Shown here: positions 23,961 through 33,884 of the stretch, in pieces | Layout of the letters: each line of letters opens with the position of its first letter | Position numbering within the stretch: position 1 is the first letter of the stretch | Assembly: GCA_947034885.2 (NCBI GenBank) | Contig: OX344752.2 | Span: 10,540,001-10,604,000, forward strand | From: Thuidium tamariscinum | Lineage: Eukaryota; Streptophyta; Bryopsida; Hypnales; Thuidiaceae | Length of the DNA stretch: 64,000 nt | Direction: 5' to 3' | Translations under genes and position numbers: made by a program | The notes under the pieces: generated by a model | Seen by the model: only the letters and a program-made list of their open reading frames with translations | What the model was told of the DNA's origin: nothing | Database searches by the model: none

Positions 23961-25100
23961 GCTGGCGCGGTGTGAGCCCTCGAGATGGCACTCAGGACTC
24001 TGGGTCCATTTTTCGCAATTAAATAGCGAAAATTAGTCAAAATATTCAAGAAAAAGACATAAAAAGAGTGTTGAGGGAGTTTTGGTGTCAGTCTATGCCA
24101 AAATGGTGGAAAACCAACTTAGAAGGAGGAAAATCCCTAATACTAGAGATTTGAATCATTCTAAGTCTCCAAAGCAAGTTTATGTAAAAATTTAGTAATT
24201 CCGAGAGAAATAAGGAATCGAGGGTTAGTCAGTCCTAGTACTTGTATGTGCAAAGGCAACCTTTTAAGGATGCACACGACATACTGGCTAAGTTAAAAGA
24301 GTCTACTACGAGCGTGGAAGAGTTACTGGGACTTGAAGTTCAAACAAATTGGATTTAAAGGTAAAATCACTACAATGGATTTGGAGAATTTGAATTTCAC
24401 GAGATAAGAGATGGAGGATTGGAGATTGAAGACTACAGAGAGGTGTTCCAAGGGTAGGATCATGCCAGGAGCGAACAAGAATCAAACAATTGTCCAAGAT
24501 TCCTGGGCATCGGGAATTAAATTGTCCAATTGGGCAAAGTAATTCCAATTTACTAAAATTAGAAAGGTGCAAGGTTGCGTGGAACTTGCGCTAAGAATCT
24601 AGGAGTGCCCTAGATGTTACCCAATTTATTTCGGATTTTTTCGAAATTCCACGTTGACTCCATGGGAAGTCAACCACACATAGAAATGTTCGTAAATTCA
24701 TAGAAATTACATATGACGCGGTAAAATCTCACTAAAAATTAAGATAGGTTTTTGTGTGCTTAATAAGCGCCCGGTCAAGTTTGAAGACATTCCAACATTC
24801 CCAACTACCAAACCGACATCGACATAGAATTTCACTGGAAGTTACAAATTGGCAGCGGGTTGACTGGTGTATCAGGAGCGAATGATGTCCGATTGTCGCA
24901 AATAAGGAGTCATTCCTTACTCTCACGGAAATTCCTAACAACCCTAGCCTGACAGATTCATCAAAATGTGCGAATCCTAAAAGTTAGATTTTTGACTTTT
25001 AATTCGAGTTACCATAATTCCAATTTGGGGGTGCAAATGGCCTAAGATTTCTTTGACCAAATGGGGATGTTTTTAGAAATTTCCACCATTAAACAACTAA
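23961..25100. other. No gene supported; possible old retroelement DNA
   Basis: Intermediate GC content and several short ORFs on the minus strand (24306-24572, 24732-24941) without family motifs. It sits between the LINE tail and a promoter-like patch, so it may be decayed retrotransposon sequence. Confidence 0.35.
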
Positions 25101-25179
25101 TATTTTGGAATTACATTAGGGTAGTTTACGATAAGAAGTAACAAAGTGTTTTCACCGGCAATTACCGAGAGGGGCCCAA

Positions 25180-25260
25180 CCACGGGTATATAAGGGCCCC
25201 CCTCGAGGTTGCCAGTACCCTTATTTCTCGCATCGACACTTTGTTCTTCTGTTACTTGTG
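25180..25260 (+). promoter_or_regulatory. TATA-box patch, LTR-like
   Basis: GGGTATATAAGGGCCCCCCT is followed about 60 bp later by TTGTTCTTCTGTTACTTGTG, resembling the promoter and start region of a plant LTR. I could not define TG...CA borders, a primer binding site or a partner LTR, so this may be a solo or broken LTR, or chance. Confidence 0.3.
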
Positions 25261-25448
25261 CCACCGACACGGTCGGGGCAGTACTTGGACCAAGTATTTT
25301 GGCCAAGTCTGGTTTATGTTTAGTTCTTTTCAAGTTTGAAGGCCCCTTCAATTTTCATTTCTTTTCTGTCACATACTGAAGAGGCAAGACCTCGACGCTT
25401 CCTTTGTCACTAATTCACGGAAATTTTGAGCATTGAGCACCAAAGTTC

Positions 25449-25563
25449 GGTTTAAACACTGTCATGTGTACCTCACTACCTCCTTTGGTTGCAAAATCCC
25501 AAAATACTAAGACATTTTAAGGATTTAAAGTGAAAGTTAGGTTAAACACTGTCATGTGTACCT
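25449..25563 (+). repeat. Direct repeat of about 23 bp
   Basis: TTAAACACTGTCATGTGTACC occurs near 25452 and again near 25534. A third, weaker version (TTAAACATTGCCACATATTC) follows at about 25710. The function is unknown; it may be part of a decayed element. Confidence 0.5.
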
Positions 25564-25844
25564 CTTTTTGCGAATAAAACTCTTAAAATACGATTCAACA
25601 TTTTCACGACGAAGCTTTGAACTTATAATACTCGAAGGTTATAAACTTAAGAAACCTTGAATTGGGAGTCAAAAGGGTTAAACACCAAGTGGGGTTATTT
25701 CCCATACCCCGTTAAACATTGCCACATATTCTACTATTAGAATTAAGGTGTGTTAGACCCAAAATTCAAAAGTACTTAAACCCAACAAAATCAAAGTTGT
25801 GAGCCAGCCGCTAGGCGGACCAAAGCCAACAACCGGTGGACCAG

Positions 25845-25915
25845 AGCCAGCATCTGGGCAGAGGAGGCCAAAGGCCGGGCGGAGAGAGCCAAAGGCTGGG
25901 CGGAGAGAGCCATTC
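25845..25915 (+). repeat. Small GC-rich tandem repeat
   Basis: Two to three copies of GAGCCAAAGGCTGGGCGGA-like units lie just left of the copy 1 insertion. The short frame through it is low-complexity and not called as a gene. Confidence 0.5.
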
Positions 25916-26198
25916 ACTCACAAGTGAGATTTTGAAACACAAAAAATTAATTTTTAACAAAATCAAGGGTTGGCAGTTGGCACCACAACCCCTTTTTTTA
26001 ATTTCATTTGAAAATCTAAATCTTAGAGTTTCACATTTCTCACCAAAATATCAACACTCAAACTCCATAGCTGTCGTAGCACAGGAAAGCACAATTCCTT
26101 CTCTAAGGCTTTAGAATGCACTAAATTAGCCTTAAAGTGACTCGTGTATCGTTCCCAAGGGATTTGGTCGAAAGCTGACGAAAGACCGGAATACGTTA

Positions 26199-26585
26199 GT
26201 GGTTATCACAACAAAACCCAAGCAAAAGACTGATCCGGTCTGGGTCTCCAACGTTCCTAAGATTTCCTTGGACCTGATTACTAGATCAATCCTTTATCCT
26301 TCCAAACTAAGTCTATCTATTTATACCAGTATGTTTACCACCTTGATGCTTACGCTCACTAGATATGGGACTAAAGACCGGGTACTAGTAGCTGGTCCAG
26401 TCCCTAGTATAGTAACCAAGTGTAAGTTTTACCTCGATAACAAGAGGGATCTGCTTGTTTGGGCGTTTAGGAAGGAAGCTTACTCCTACCCTTCAAGTTT
26501 TAAAGTGTCAGAAGTTCCACTTATAAGTAAAAAGAAACTACTACTACAAACAGACCGGAATACCTCACAACTGGACCGGGACTAA
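26199..26585 (+). CDS. Antisense ORF in the element's 3' region, copy 1 (doubtful)
   Basis: A 128-codon ORF on the strand opposite ORF B, open in all three copies (here; 41806-42216, 136 codons; 60930-61316). Content is K/S/L-rich with no domain I recognise. The copies are so similar that shared openness says little. It could be a second gene of the element or a chance frame in the 3' region. Confidence 0.2.
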   Translation: MVITTKPKQKTDPVWVSNVPKISLDLITRSILYPSKLSLSIYTSMFTTLMLTLTRYGTKDRVLVAGPVPSIVTKCKFYLDNKRDLLVWAFRKEAYSYPSSFKVSEVPLISKKKLLLQTDRNTSQLDRD

Positions 26586-27331
26586 TCCGACCCAGCAGGT
26601 CACGCAAGCACTCCTGCCTAATCCTAACAAAGACTACAACGACGGAATACCCAGTTAGTCTAATTCTTGGTAGAATAAGGGCGGTAGCTTATGCAAGAGA
26701 GCTGAATTTCCTCACTTAGTCCTTCTTTCTTCTACAGAGACCGGATCACCATTCAGTTGGCATTTGGCCGGACGCTCCCGATCTCAAACCCAGACTCTAC
26801 AAGTGTCTATCTCTATCAAATACTCCCTAGACCTGTTCCAGAAAGCACTGTGGGATCCTGCACAAATTCCCTATCAAAGCTGAATTCACTTTAAGTCCAG
26901 AGACCGGATAAACTGAACATCCGGGCACACACTTATCCACACAAGGTTGCAACCCTAACCATCACCATAAGACTTTGACAAGTGCCCATGCACACATCAG
27001 AGTGAATCAGAAAGGTTCTGACTTGTATTTGCAACACAAAAACTTGTGAAAGTAAGATAACATAATGCGCGCTCGGATTCAACTACGAACCGGGTTTAAA
27101 TACTAAACTGCAAGAAAACCTAAAAGTGCAAATGGAATCAACACCAGCCGCCAAGAATGCCACATCACATTCCTCTACAACTTGGGCAGGTTGACTTCCA
27201 CAAAACTACAAAAATACCACCAAAATAGGATCACAGATCCTACATATCTGGATCCGGTCTAAGTTCAAAAGTTCCTAACCTAAATATAACTTGGTTTAGC
27301 CGCCTTCCTATCTACCTGTAATTAATGCCCC

Positions 27332-29062
27332 CTATTTCCTCGCCTTCTTGAGAGGCGACGCACCTTTCCGGGCTGGCTGCTTCTTCGGAGACCGGTACAT
27401 CTTGATGGGCTTGGGTTTCGGTTTGGTCTTACCTCGCGCCTTGGCCCTGGTCTTCGTGGTCTCTGCCAATGCCTGGTCCGCATCTGAGTACTGTTCCGAC
27501 TCATCACCGGAGTCGGTCTCTTCCTCCGAGTCCTCATCTTCCTCATCTGACTCCTCTTCCTCTTCATCCCGGGCCTTCCGCTTCACCTTGGATGTCTTCG
27601 CAGTCTTCTTCTTGAATCCGGTGATGGGCGGGTGGTGCACTATCTTGCTTTGCGGGGTCTGCTCTCCCACTTTCTCGGCAGTTCGGGCTGGTCCCTTGCT
27701 TGGTGACCCGGATCCAGATCCGGTCTTCAGTATAGAGCGGACCTGCACCGTTGCCTTCTCTTCCCCTCCGGTCTTTGGTTGTGTGATGACCGTGGGTGAT
27801 GACTTGCTTGGAGAATCATCCAACAAGGTGATGAACTTGGTCTTCTCCCTTGGTGGTGTAGTTCCCCGGATTATCTCCCTCAACACAATCGGCTTGGGTT
27901 CCGGCTCCTTGGTCTTCTCGGGTTGAGAAACCCTGGGCTCTTCAATCCGGGTCGGTGGGACAGGTTCCTCCTCCACTGCGTCGGTTCTGGTTCCCTCTTC
28001 CTTCGCTGGTTCAGATATGCCAGCTTCTACCTTGACAGCTGCTGGTGGTGGCTGATCCTTCGGTTGCTCCTCCTCCATCTTTGGCTCTTCCGGTCCTGAG
28101 ACCGGAGCAGAACTAGCTTGGACCTCCGTGACTACTGACCGCCACTTCTCCAGCGCTGCCTCCATTTTCTTGTTGTAGGCCACCAGAGCTGTAAGCATCT
28201 GAGGACCCACCATCTTGCCTGCTTCCAAGACCTTCCTGTCGAAAAGCATGGCTTTGTTGACGACTTTGCCTGGATGCGTGATGAACTCTCGGATTTCTCC
28301 GAGTGTGTTCCGGGCCTGCGTGGTGAGGCGTCTCTCTTCATCCAGCTCCTCCTGAGTGTGATGGAGCTCCCTCCTCAGGGCTGAGACCTGATTTGTTAGC
28401 CGGAGCACCTCCTCTCTGTCCCGACTATCATGAGCCTCCTGAATCAATTCTCCCAACACCTCCATGATCTTGGAGGGGGGAATAGAGCCTAGGGCTTGGC
28501 TTATGGCCCGCAATAACCCTCTCTCCTCTAGGTGGTGCTTTCTGAAATCCTCCAGGTCTCGCAGGATCCTTAGCAAGGGATCCTGTTCCCAGACCGGATC
28601 TAACCTCTGGGCTTCTCCGGCTACTACAGGGGTTTCTAGAGGTGGATCCTCTCTTCCTACCTCTGGAACCTCATCTACCTCCTGTGTGCCTCCTTGATGC
28701 CCCTCCTGACTCTCATCCTCGGAGTCCTCCTCATCCTGGTCATTTTCAGCTTCCGGGTCTGCAATCTCATACTCTATCAATGCAGCCCCTACCTCGTAAG
28801 CTTCCATCTCCTTCTCTCTCAAGAGGTCTAATGAATGATACAGATGAAACAGGAATGGCGAAATGGGAGAGGGTTTAGATTTCCCAATTCCTTTCACCAT
28901 TCGGTCCATCCGGTCCCTCATAACTAACCCCCAATCTATCTTCCTGTCTCCCGACAGTGCACCAAAGACGGTGTTGGCTACGGTGACCGTAATCCTACTA
29001 GGTCTATCCGGGTTCAAGATCGCCATCATGAACCGCAGTAGCCTCTTGTGTCTAGTAGACAC
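27332..29062 (-). CDS. ORF B of the 3.9-kb element, copy 1
   Basis: 576 codons, open and apparently intact. The frame opens with GTG; the first ATG is codon 12 (about 29029), so translation may start there or come from ORF A by a frame change. Residues 1-90 (RHKRLLRFMMAIL ... ISPFLFHLYHSLDL) resemble the layout of the 'putative plant transposon protein' domain of plant repeats: a hydrophobic TPRHRLLH-like start and an LPYG-type hydrophobic end. An acidic run follows at about 100-130. A probable coiled coil lies at about 215-262 (EVLRLTNQVSALRRELHHTQ), then P/E/K-rich disorder. An acidic block (EEEEESDEEDEDSEEE) and a basic nuclear-type tail (SPKKQPARKGASPLKKARK) end the protein. A role in binding DNA or element transcripts is inference only. 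Confidence 0.6.
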   Translation of the reverse strand: MSTRHKRLLRFMMAILNPDRPSRITVTVANTVFGALSGDRKIDWGLVMRDRMDRMVKGIGKSKPSPISPFLFHLYHSLDLLREKEMEAYEVGAALIEYEIADPEAENDQDEEDSEDESQEGHQGGTQEVDEVPEVGREDPPLETPVVAGEAQRLDPVWEQDPLLRILRDLEDFRKHHLEERGLLRAISQALGSIPPSKIMEVLGELIQEAHDSRDREEVLRLTNQVSALRRELHHTQEELDEERRLTTQARNTLGEIREFITHPGKVVNKAMLFDRKVLEAGKMVGPQMLTALVAYNKKMEAALEKWRSVVTEVQASSAPVSGPEEPKMEEEQPKDQPPPAAVKVEAGISEPAKEEGTRTDAVEEEPVPPTRIEEPRVSQPEKTKEPEPKPIVLREIIRGTTPPREKTKFITLLDDSPSKSSPTVITQPKTGGEEKATVQVRSILKTGSGSGSPSKGPARTAEKVGEQTPQSKIVHHPPITGFKKKTAKTSKVKRKARDEEEEESDEEDEDSEEETDSGDESEQYSDADQALAETTKTRAKARGKTKPKPKPIKMYRSPKKQPARKGASPLKKARK

Positions 29063-29426
29063 ACTCTGCTACCGTAAAGCCGTCCTTCGGGTTGGTGGGC
29101 CTGCGGAACTTCCCTTGGTGGAATTTGTCCGTTCGGGTGCCCGTCGCATCTCCTCCTTGCTCGAAGGCGTATACCTTGCGCCACATCGCCGCACTCCACT
29201 CCTTTGGCAGCGCTCGGACCGTCCCTTTCCACTCATTGGACTGGCCGGCCAGTAGCTCCTCCACCATCGCCTCATCCTTCAGGTTCCAGGGATGAGCCAT
29301 GAACCCCTCGCAGCCCATCTGCCTAAGGTCTTCCTCCAGCTCCCGCTTGTCTTGTGCGTCAGTTGGCACGACCGGATTCACATTCCGGAAGGCTAGAATC
29401 CTTCCTTCCTGCACCTCTTCTGCCAT
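29052..29426 (-). CDS. ORF A of the 3.9-kb element, copy 1
   Basis: 124 codons from ATG (MAEEVQEGRILAFRNVN), overlapping ORF B by 11 nt in another frame. The content (WNLKDEAMVEELLAG, MWRKVYAF, GKFRRPTNPKDGF) reads naturally into the start of ORF B, suggesting one protein split by a frame change just before the TAG stop. The same arrangement exists in copy 3. In copy 2 ORF A is broken. A TATA-like CTTATA (plus strand) sits at 29657-29662, about 230 bp upstream. Confidence 0.5.
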   Translation of the reverse strand: MAEEVQEGRILAFRNVNPVVPTDAQDKRELEEDLRQMGCEGFMAHPWNLKDEAMVEELLAGQSNEWKGTVRALPKEWSAAMWRKVYAFEQGGDATGTRTDKFHQGKFRRPTNPKDGFTVAECVY

Positions 29427-29656
29427 CTCTCACTTGACGCCTACACAATCTAGGCGCGGTCCAACTTAACTGAACCTCCCGCGCTCAAGAACCTGCCAGC
29501 TAGCGTAGTGCTAATCGCTCAACTATGTACCAGACCGGATTGACAGATTATCTATCCCTTCTCTCTGTCTGTAGACCGAATACTCTATCTCTGGCCGGAA
29601 ACCCTTTCTCGAACTGCGTGCAAGAAAGTGGTAGGACTTGGCCCTGCTTCCCTGGT

Positions 29657-29662
29657 CTTATA
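29657..29662 (-). promoter_or_regulatory. TATA-like box of copy 1
   Basis: AAAAAGTATAAGACC on the minus strand, about 230 bp upstream of the ORF A start, is conserved in all three copies. It is the best promoter candidate for ORF A/B. Confidence 0.35.
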
Positions 29663-29982
29663 CTTTTTCCCCCGGCATTAATTTCTGACCGTTAGGTTTA
29701 AACCAGTCTGGTCACGTGGGAGAGATCCCGACGATCTCTAGACTCGGTAGCCACTCATTGCCTATCCGGTCTTGGTCGCTAGGTGGGCGGAATCCGAGAT
29801 TTCATACGCTGTCCCTTAACGTAGTTTCTGGTTTACGGTCTAGGGTTTTCCGGTTTCCGGTCTTGGTCCTAATTATGCGTAAAAATTAAAAAAACAATAA
29901 AAAAAATGGGGATTGAATAGATCCCTCTTCCCGTATTTTGCTTAAGAACCTGCCTAGGTGAATTCTAGGTTGCCACAATAGC

Positions 29983-31289
29983 CGTCGTTTCTCTCATAAA
30001 ACATTGCAACAAAAACCAATTGAGGAAAAAAACTAGACTTGTGAAGAGATTAAGGCTCGGGGATTGCAAAATGGAAGGTATTAATATTATAAAATTAATA
30101 TCCAAAGGAACATTACTATTGAATAAGGTTCTTTATTCCTTGGAAGTTGACCTTTGGAATTAAATAACTATTTAAACGGAATCATACTATTGAGTTTTAT
30201 TCTTGTTCTGTAGGAATGTTCTACATTCTTTGGTAGTTAGTTATTAATTAGATTCTTAGAAGGTTTGGATTTTGTTTGTTTTGTTTTATTATGCCTAATA
30301 AGCCAAAAGGGAAACAAACAAATTAACAACTAATTTTTTTACAAATTAACGCAAATTTAAAAATTAATTAGATTTGAAAAGATTTGATGATAGTTTTCAA
30401 TTAAAATATTCTAATAAGCCAAAAGAAACAAACAAAATTGACAACCAATTTCTTTAGAATTAATATAATTTCAAAATTAATTGGATTTGAAAAGATTTGA
30501 AGGAAAATTCTCATCCAAATTAATTTAATTCAATTGAAATTTGTTGGAATATCAAATTAGAATTAAAATAAACAACAACAAGTAGGTAACTATTAGATTT
30601 TCGTCAATTTCTTTAGATTAGAGCATTAACCCACTAGGTAGACTAATTAAATTGCAGTATTTTCCTAATTATCGAGGATTTAGGAATTAAAGGAATTATG
30701 CAATTAAATTAATGCTACATAACATTTAGTTTCTTTTAAAACAGGAAAAAATTAATTGATCAACAACGTAAGAATTATTATGGATTAGATGGAGAGTCGA
30801 GATGATTTCGATGGCGAGGTTGTAGGAGAATATTTGGACATGATGATGTTTGACGACGGGACCATGGAGATTTACGCAGAGGAGGTAAATCGCTCACATT
30901 TGATTTTCATTCTCATCGTTTTACTGTGAAGTTTCTTTTTACCTAATGCTTAGAATTAGATTTAGGCAATATCACTTGATAAAATAGAATAGAGTAGGAT
31001 TGCTTGGCTGAATTTTACACTACAAAAGATAGAATTATAACCACGAAATTAGATTATAAACACTTAGAAGACGTGACTAAAAGAGTTCATTGCTTGGAAG
31101 GCTTTCTTTTAACACCCAATTAGAAAGAAAACTCAATTAGACACACAACCCGTGTGAAAAACTCTTAGCTCGAGGGTGGAGTTAGGAGCGCTCACACGTG
31201 GCAAGCGTGATCCTAGAACACATTGTTGCCAAGTGAGGCTAGGCCATGCGCCATGGGTGGAGGGGATCTCCAAGGCTCTGTAGAGAACA
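29983..31289. other. AT-rich DNA with a local duplication, no firm gene
   Basis: About 100 bp near 30296-30405 (AATAAGCCAAAAGGGAAACAA) is repeated at about 30413-30520. A 96-nt open stretch at 30789-30884 starts with ATG and ends GAG before a GTAAAT donor-like site, so it could be an orphan exon. I see no partner exon. A 15-bp match, CATTGCTTGGAAGGC, occurs here (about 31092) and inverted at about 38673. Confidence 0.4.
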
Positions 31290-31303
31290 GATAAAGCAAA
31301 ATC

Positions 31304-32340
31304 CTAAGCATGCTTGGTTTTTTCGCAGTGGTGGAAGCGATGCAGGATCATTTCATCGATGCTAGCTTGACAATTGTTGCAGTTAGTGGGAATATTGGGG
31401 GACATCTGTTTTCTCCAGCAATGTACGGCAACCGCGCAATGGTAAACAGACCACAGAAAGCCAGCTTCCTTTTGTGGGCGATCCTTGTTCCACACTTCTC
31501 CCCAGTTAGGCCGAAAGCTGTGGCCAACTAGGCCATGCCACTTCTCTAAGATGGGCCGAGAAAGTGAGGAGCGATTGGTAAGTAGAGATCTCCCAAGTTT
31601 GGGCGTGTAATTGTGTAGAGAATGAGAGTCCTTCCATGACCAGCGGTCGGGGTCGAATGCAAGCTCAGAGACGATATCCACAAAAAGCATGGGGCCATTT
31701 TTTGTTGGGATGGTTCGGACTCGTTTAGCCAATTTGTAAGGACTTGGCCTTCAACTGCGTACAGAGGAGGCCTAGCATGAAGGATCAAAGAGTTAACGTC
31801 CACTGTAAAGCTGGGATGAATAGGAGGGAGTTCGATGACGTGAGGGCCTGGACCAAGTCTAGGCTTGAAATGAGATGAGGTGGGGAATATGACTGACGGA
31901 AAGATATCATCCTCTTGGTCAAAAACGCCCACAAATTCCTTAGCCCAGGTTACATAATAATTGTCCGTCAAAAGAAAAAGCCACAATTGGGGGGTCGATT
32001 TCACAAGGCGGTCATAGGCTAGGGCTTCAGACGGGAGCAAACCGTATTTGTCTCTGACTTGAATCCAAGGCATGAAATTAAATAGCTCCTTATTCCAAAT
32101 ATGCTGAAATTGCCACATACCTTTGGCCATGAGTTGTGCTGCCTTGCTTGCCGAGAATCCATGAGCTCCTCCTAAAAAGTGTGAAGTCCACCAGAGAGGT
32201 GACGTGAGGATTTTGTCCCGGTTCTTTGGAGGAGTGGCTGAGGTGTGAGCGACTAGCATTCTCCAAGATTTAATAATCCTGTCCCATGCACGTGATCCTT
32301 GAGTGGCTCGAAACTTGTGCAGGAGGGCCCATTGAGGCAT
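31304..32340 (-). pseudogene. LINE ORF2 C-terminal region
   Basis: Two overlapping frames (32340-31546 and 31732-31304) carry LINE C-terminal sequence. The last part has the CNNC...ILHRFHHC zinc-knuckle-like pattern and a W-rich stretch (GFLWSVYHCAVAVHCW) typical of the region after the RT in plant LINEs. One frameshift lies near 31640. Confidence 0.6.
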
Positions 32341-33878
32341 GGGTGGCTAGGAGCCATATGATTGGGGTCGAATTTGAAGGATTTTGTACCTGAAAAGGTA
32401 TTGGAGGTTGGACGAGCCCGGATGCATTGCCTTTAAGATCCATTTTACAGCCAAGGCATGTAAGGCCTCCTCATGATCAATTAAGTTGAGGCCACCAACG
32501 TATCTAGATGCACAACAGTCATGCCAACTAACACGGGCTCTGCTTCAATGGGAAGAGCCAGTCCATAGAAAATCGCTGAGCGAAGCCCTGATTTTACGAA
32601 TAATATTAAGAGAGCCTCCCCAAATGCAAATGAAGTACCAAAGAGTGCTCAAGAGCACGGAGTTAACAATGATGGCTCTACCAGCTAAAGAGAGGTGGAT
32701 GCTAGTCTAATAAGTAAGTTTCTTGTGGATTTTTGAAGCTAGGAATTCATCAACGTCTGGAATGTGCAGATCAATTCCAAAGAGAGAGCCTAAAAGTTTG
32801 GAAAGTTGATGTTCGATGGCCCATGGGCACTCAATAGAATTAAGCCAGTCAGGAGCCGGTTCTGGGGAAAGCTAGTAAGCAAGGCTTTTAGGCCAGTTAA
32901 TTAGCAACCCTGAGGCAACACCATATCTGTCAATGAAGAGACAAAGCCGTCAGAAGATACATTCCTCACCTTGCAAGGTGAAATTAACATCATCGGCATA
33001 CTAGCTTATTATCTGTTCTCTTGAGTCCTGTGGAAGAGCGATGCCTTCAAGCTCTTTGTCCTTCAATAGCTTTTTGGTCGCCGCATTTAACGCCTCTCCC
33101 ACAAATAAAAATAAGTACGGAGCCAGGAGGCAGCCCTGGCGCACCTTGCGACGGACAGGGAAAGGATCTGAGTCCACGCCGTTGATGCAAACCACAGCTT
33201 CCGCATCTTAGAAGAGAAGTTTCACGAGATGGATGAAGCTAGACGGGATACCCAAGGATTCCATAATGCGAAATAAGAAAGGCAGATGAACTGAATCGAA
33301 AGCTTCCTTGAAATCTAACTTCAATAGAATCGTACTTTGTTGAGATTCCCTGGCCCAAGCTATCGATTCATGTAATAAAAGTATGTTATCAAGAATATAC
33401 CTGGTGGGAATGAATGCGGTCTGATCAGGGTTGATCATCTCCGCCAGCAGAGGTTGGATTCTACGTTGCAGAGACTTGGCCAGAACCTTGTAAGCTACGT
33501 TGAGTAGGCTTATGGGTTGCCAATTTCCGAATTCTTTGCGCGGCCCCCCTTTGTGTAATAATGCTATGGTGCCTCGGTTCATGCCTTTGGGGAGAGCGCC
33601 TTTGAGAATGGATTGATGAATCACTGAAGTAAAATCGCTGCCGATGAGGTACCAGTAAGTTTTGTAAAACTCAGTTATGAAACCGTCGGGGTCAGGACTT
33701 TTGTGTGGGGCCATCGCTAATATAGCTTCATAAAGTTCTGACTCGGTGATTGGTTTCTCCAAGGCTTCTTTTGCATCAAGCGAGATATTGTTGGAGAGGA
33801 GTCCGGCGAATTCTTCAATAGCATTGATCTGATTCGAGGACGCGGTGTCGGGTAGAGAGGAGCGCTCTTAGGGAACAC
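32341..33878 (-). pseudogene. LINE reverse transcriptase domain
   Basis: 33762-33208 encodes PHKSPDPDGF, a GNWQPISLLN segment and motif A (LKLDFKEAFDSV). 33195-33001 adds RQGCLLAPYLF (motif B). The YADD catalytic motif C follows directly after an in-frame stop at about 33001. Further stops break the thumb region down to 32341. The catalytic signature shows the family; the stops show it is dead. The domain is cut at 33879 by the 1.96-kb insertion. Confidence 0.75.
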
Positions 33879-33884
33879 GCGGGG

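Larger units (their letters stand above)
26072..29977 (-). mobile_element. 3.9-kb TGT...ACA element, copy 1
   Basis: 3906 bp, coding on the minus strand, so the element's 5' tip (TGTGGCAACC) is at 29977 and its 3' tip (GCTACGACA) at 26072. Flanking ATAGC occurs at 26067-26071 and 29978-29982, a perfect 5-bp target duplication. No direct terminal repeat is found between the two ends. CCGGTC/GACCGG motifs crowd both subterminal regions. It carries ORF A, ORF B and an antisense ORF, and is near-identical to copies 2 and 3. The tips fit TGTNR...YNACA, seen in LTR and in Ginger-type DNA transposon ends. No transposase, integrase or RT is visible, so it is non-autonomous. Confidence 0.85.

Noticed and set aside
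27348-27926. Serine-rich plus-strand ORF opposite ORF B (also 59582-60217 minus)
   Set aside because: Shadow of the acidic low-complexity part of ORF B.
26072-29977. LTR retrotransposon or LARD explanation for the 3.9-kb element
   Set aside because: The first and last few hundred bases show no direct similarity, although TG...CA and the 5-bp duplication fit. Kept open as a test, not used as the call.
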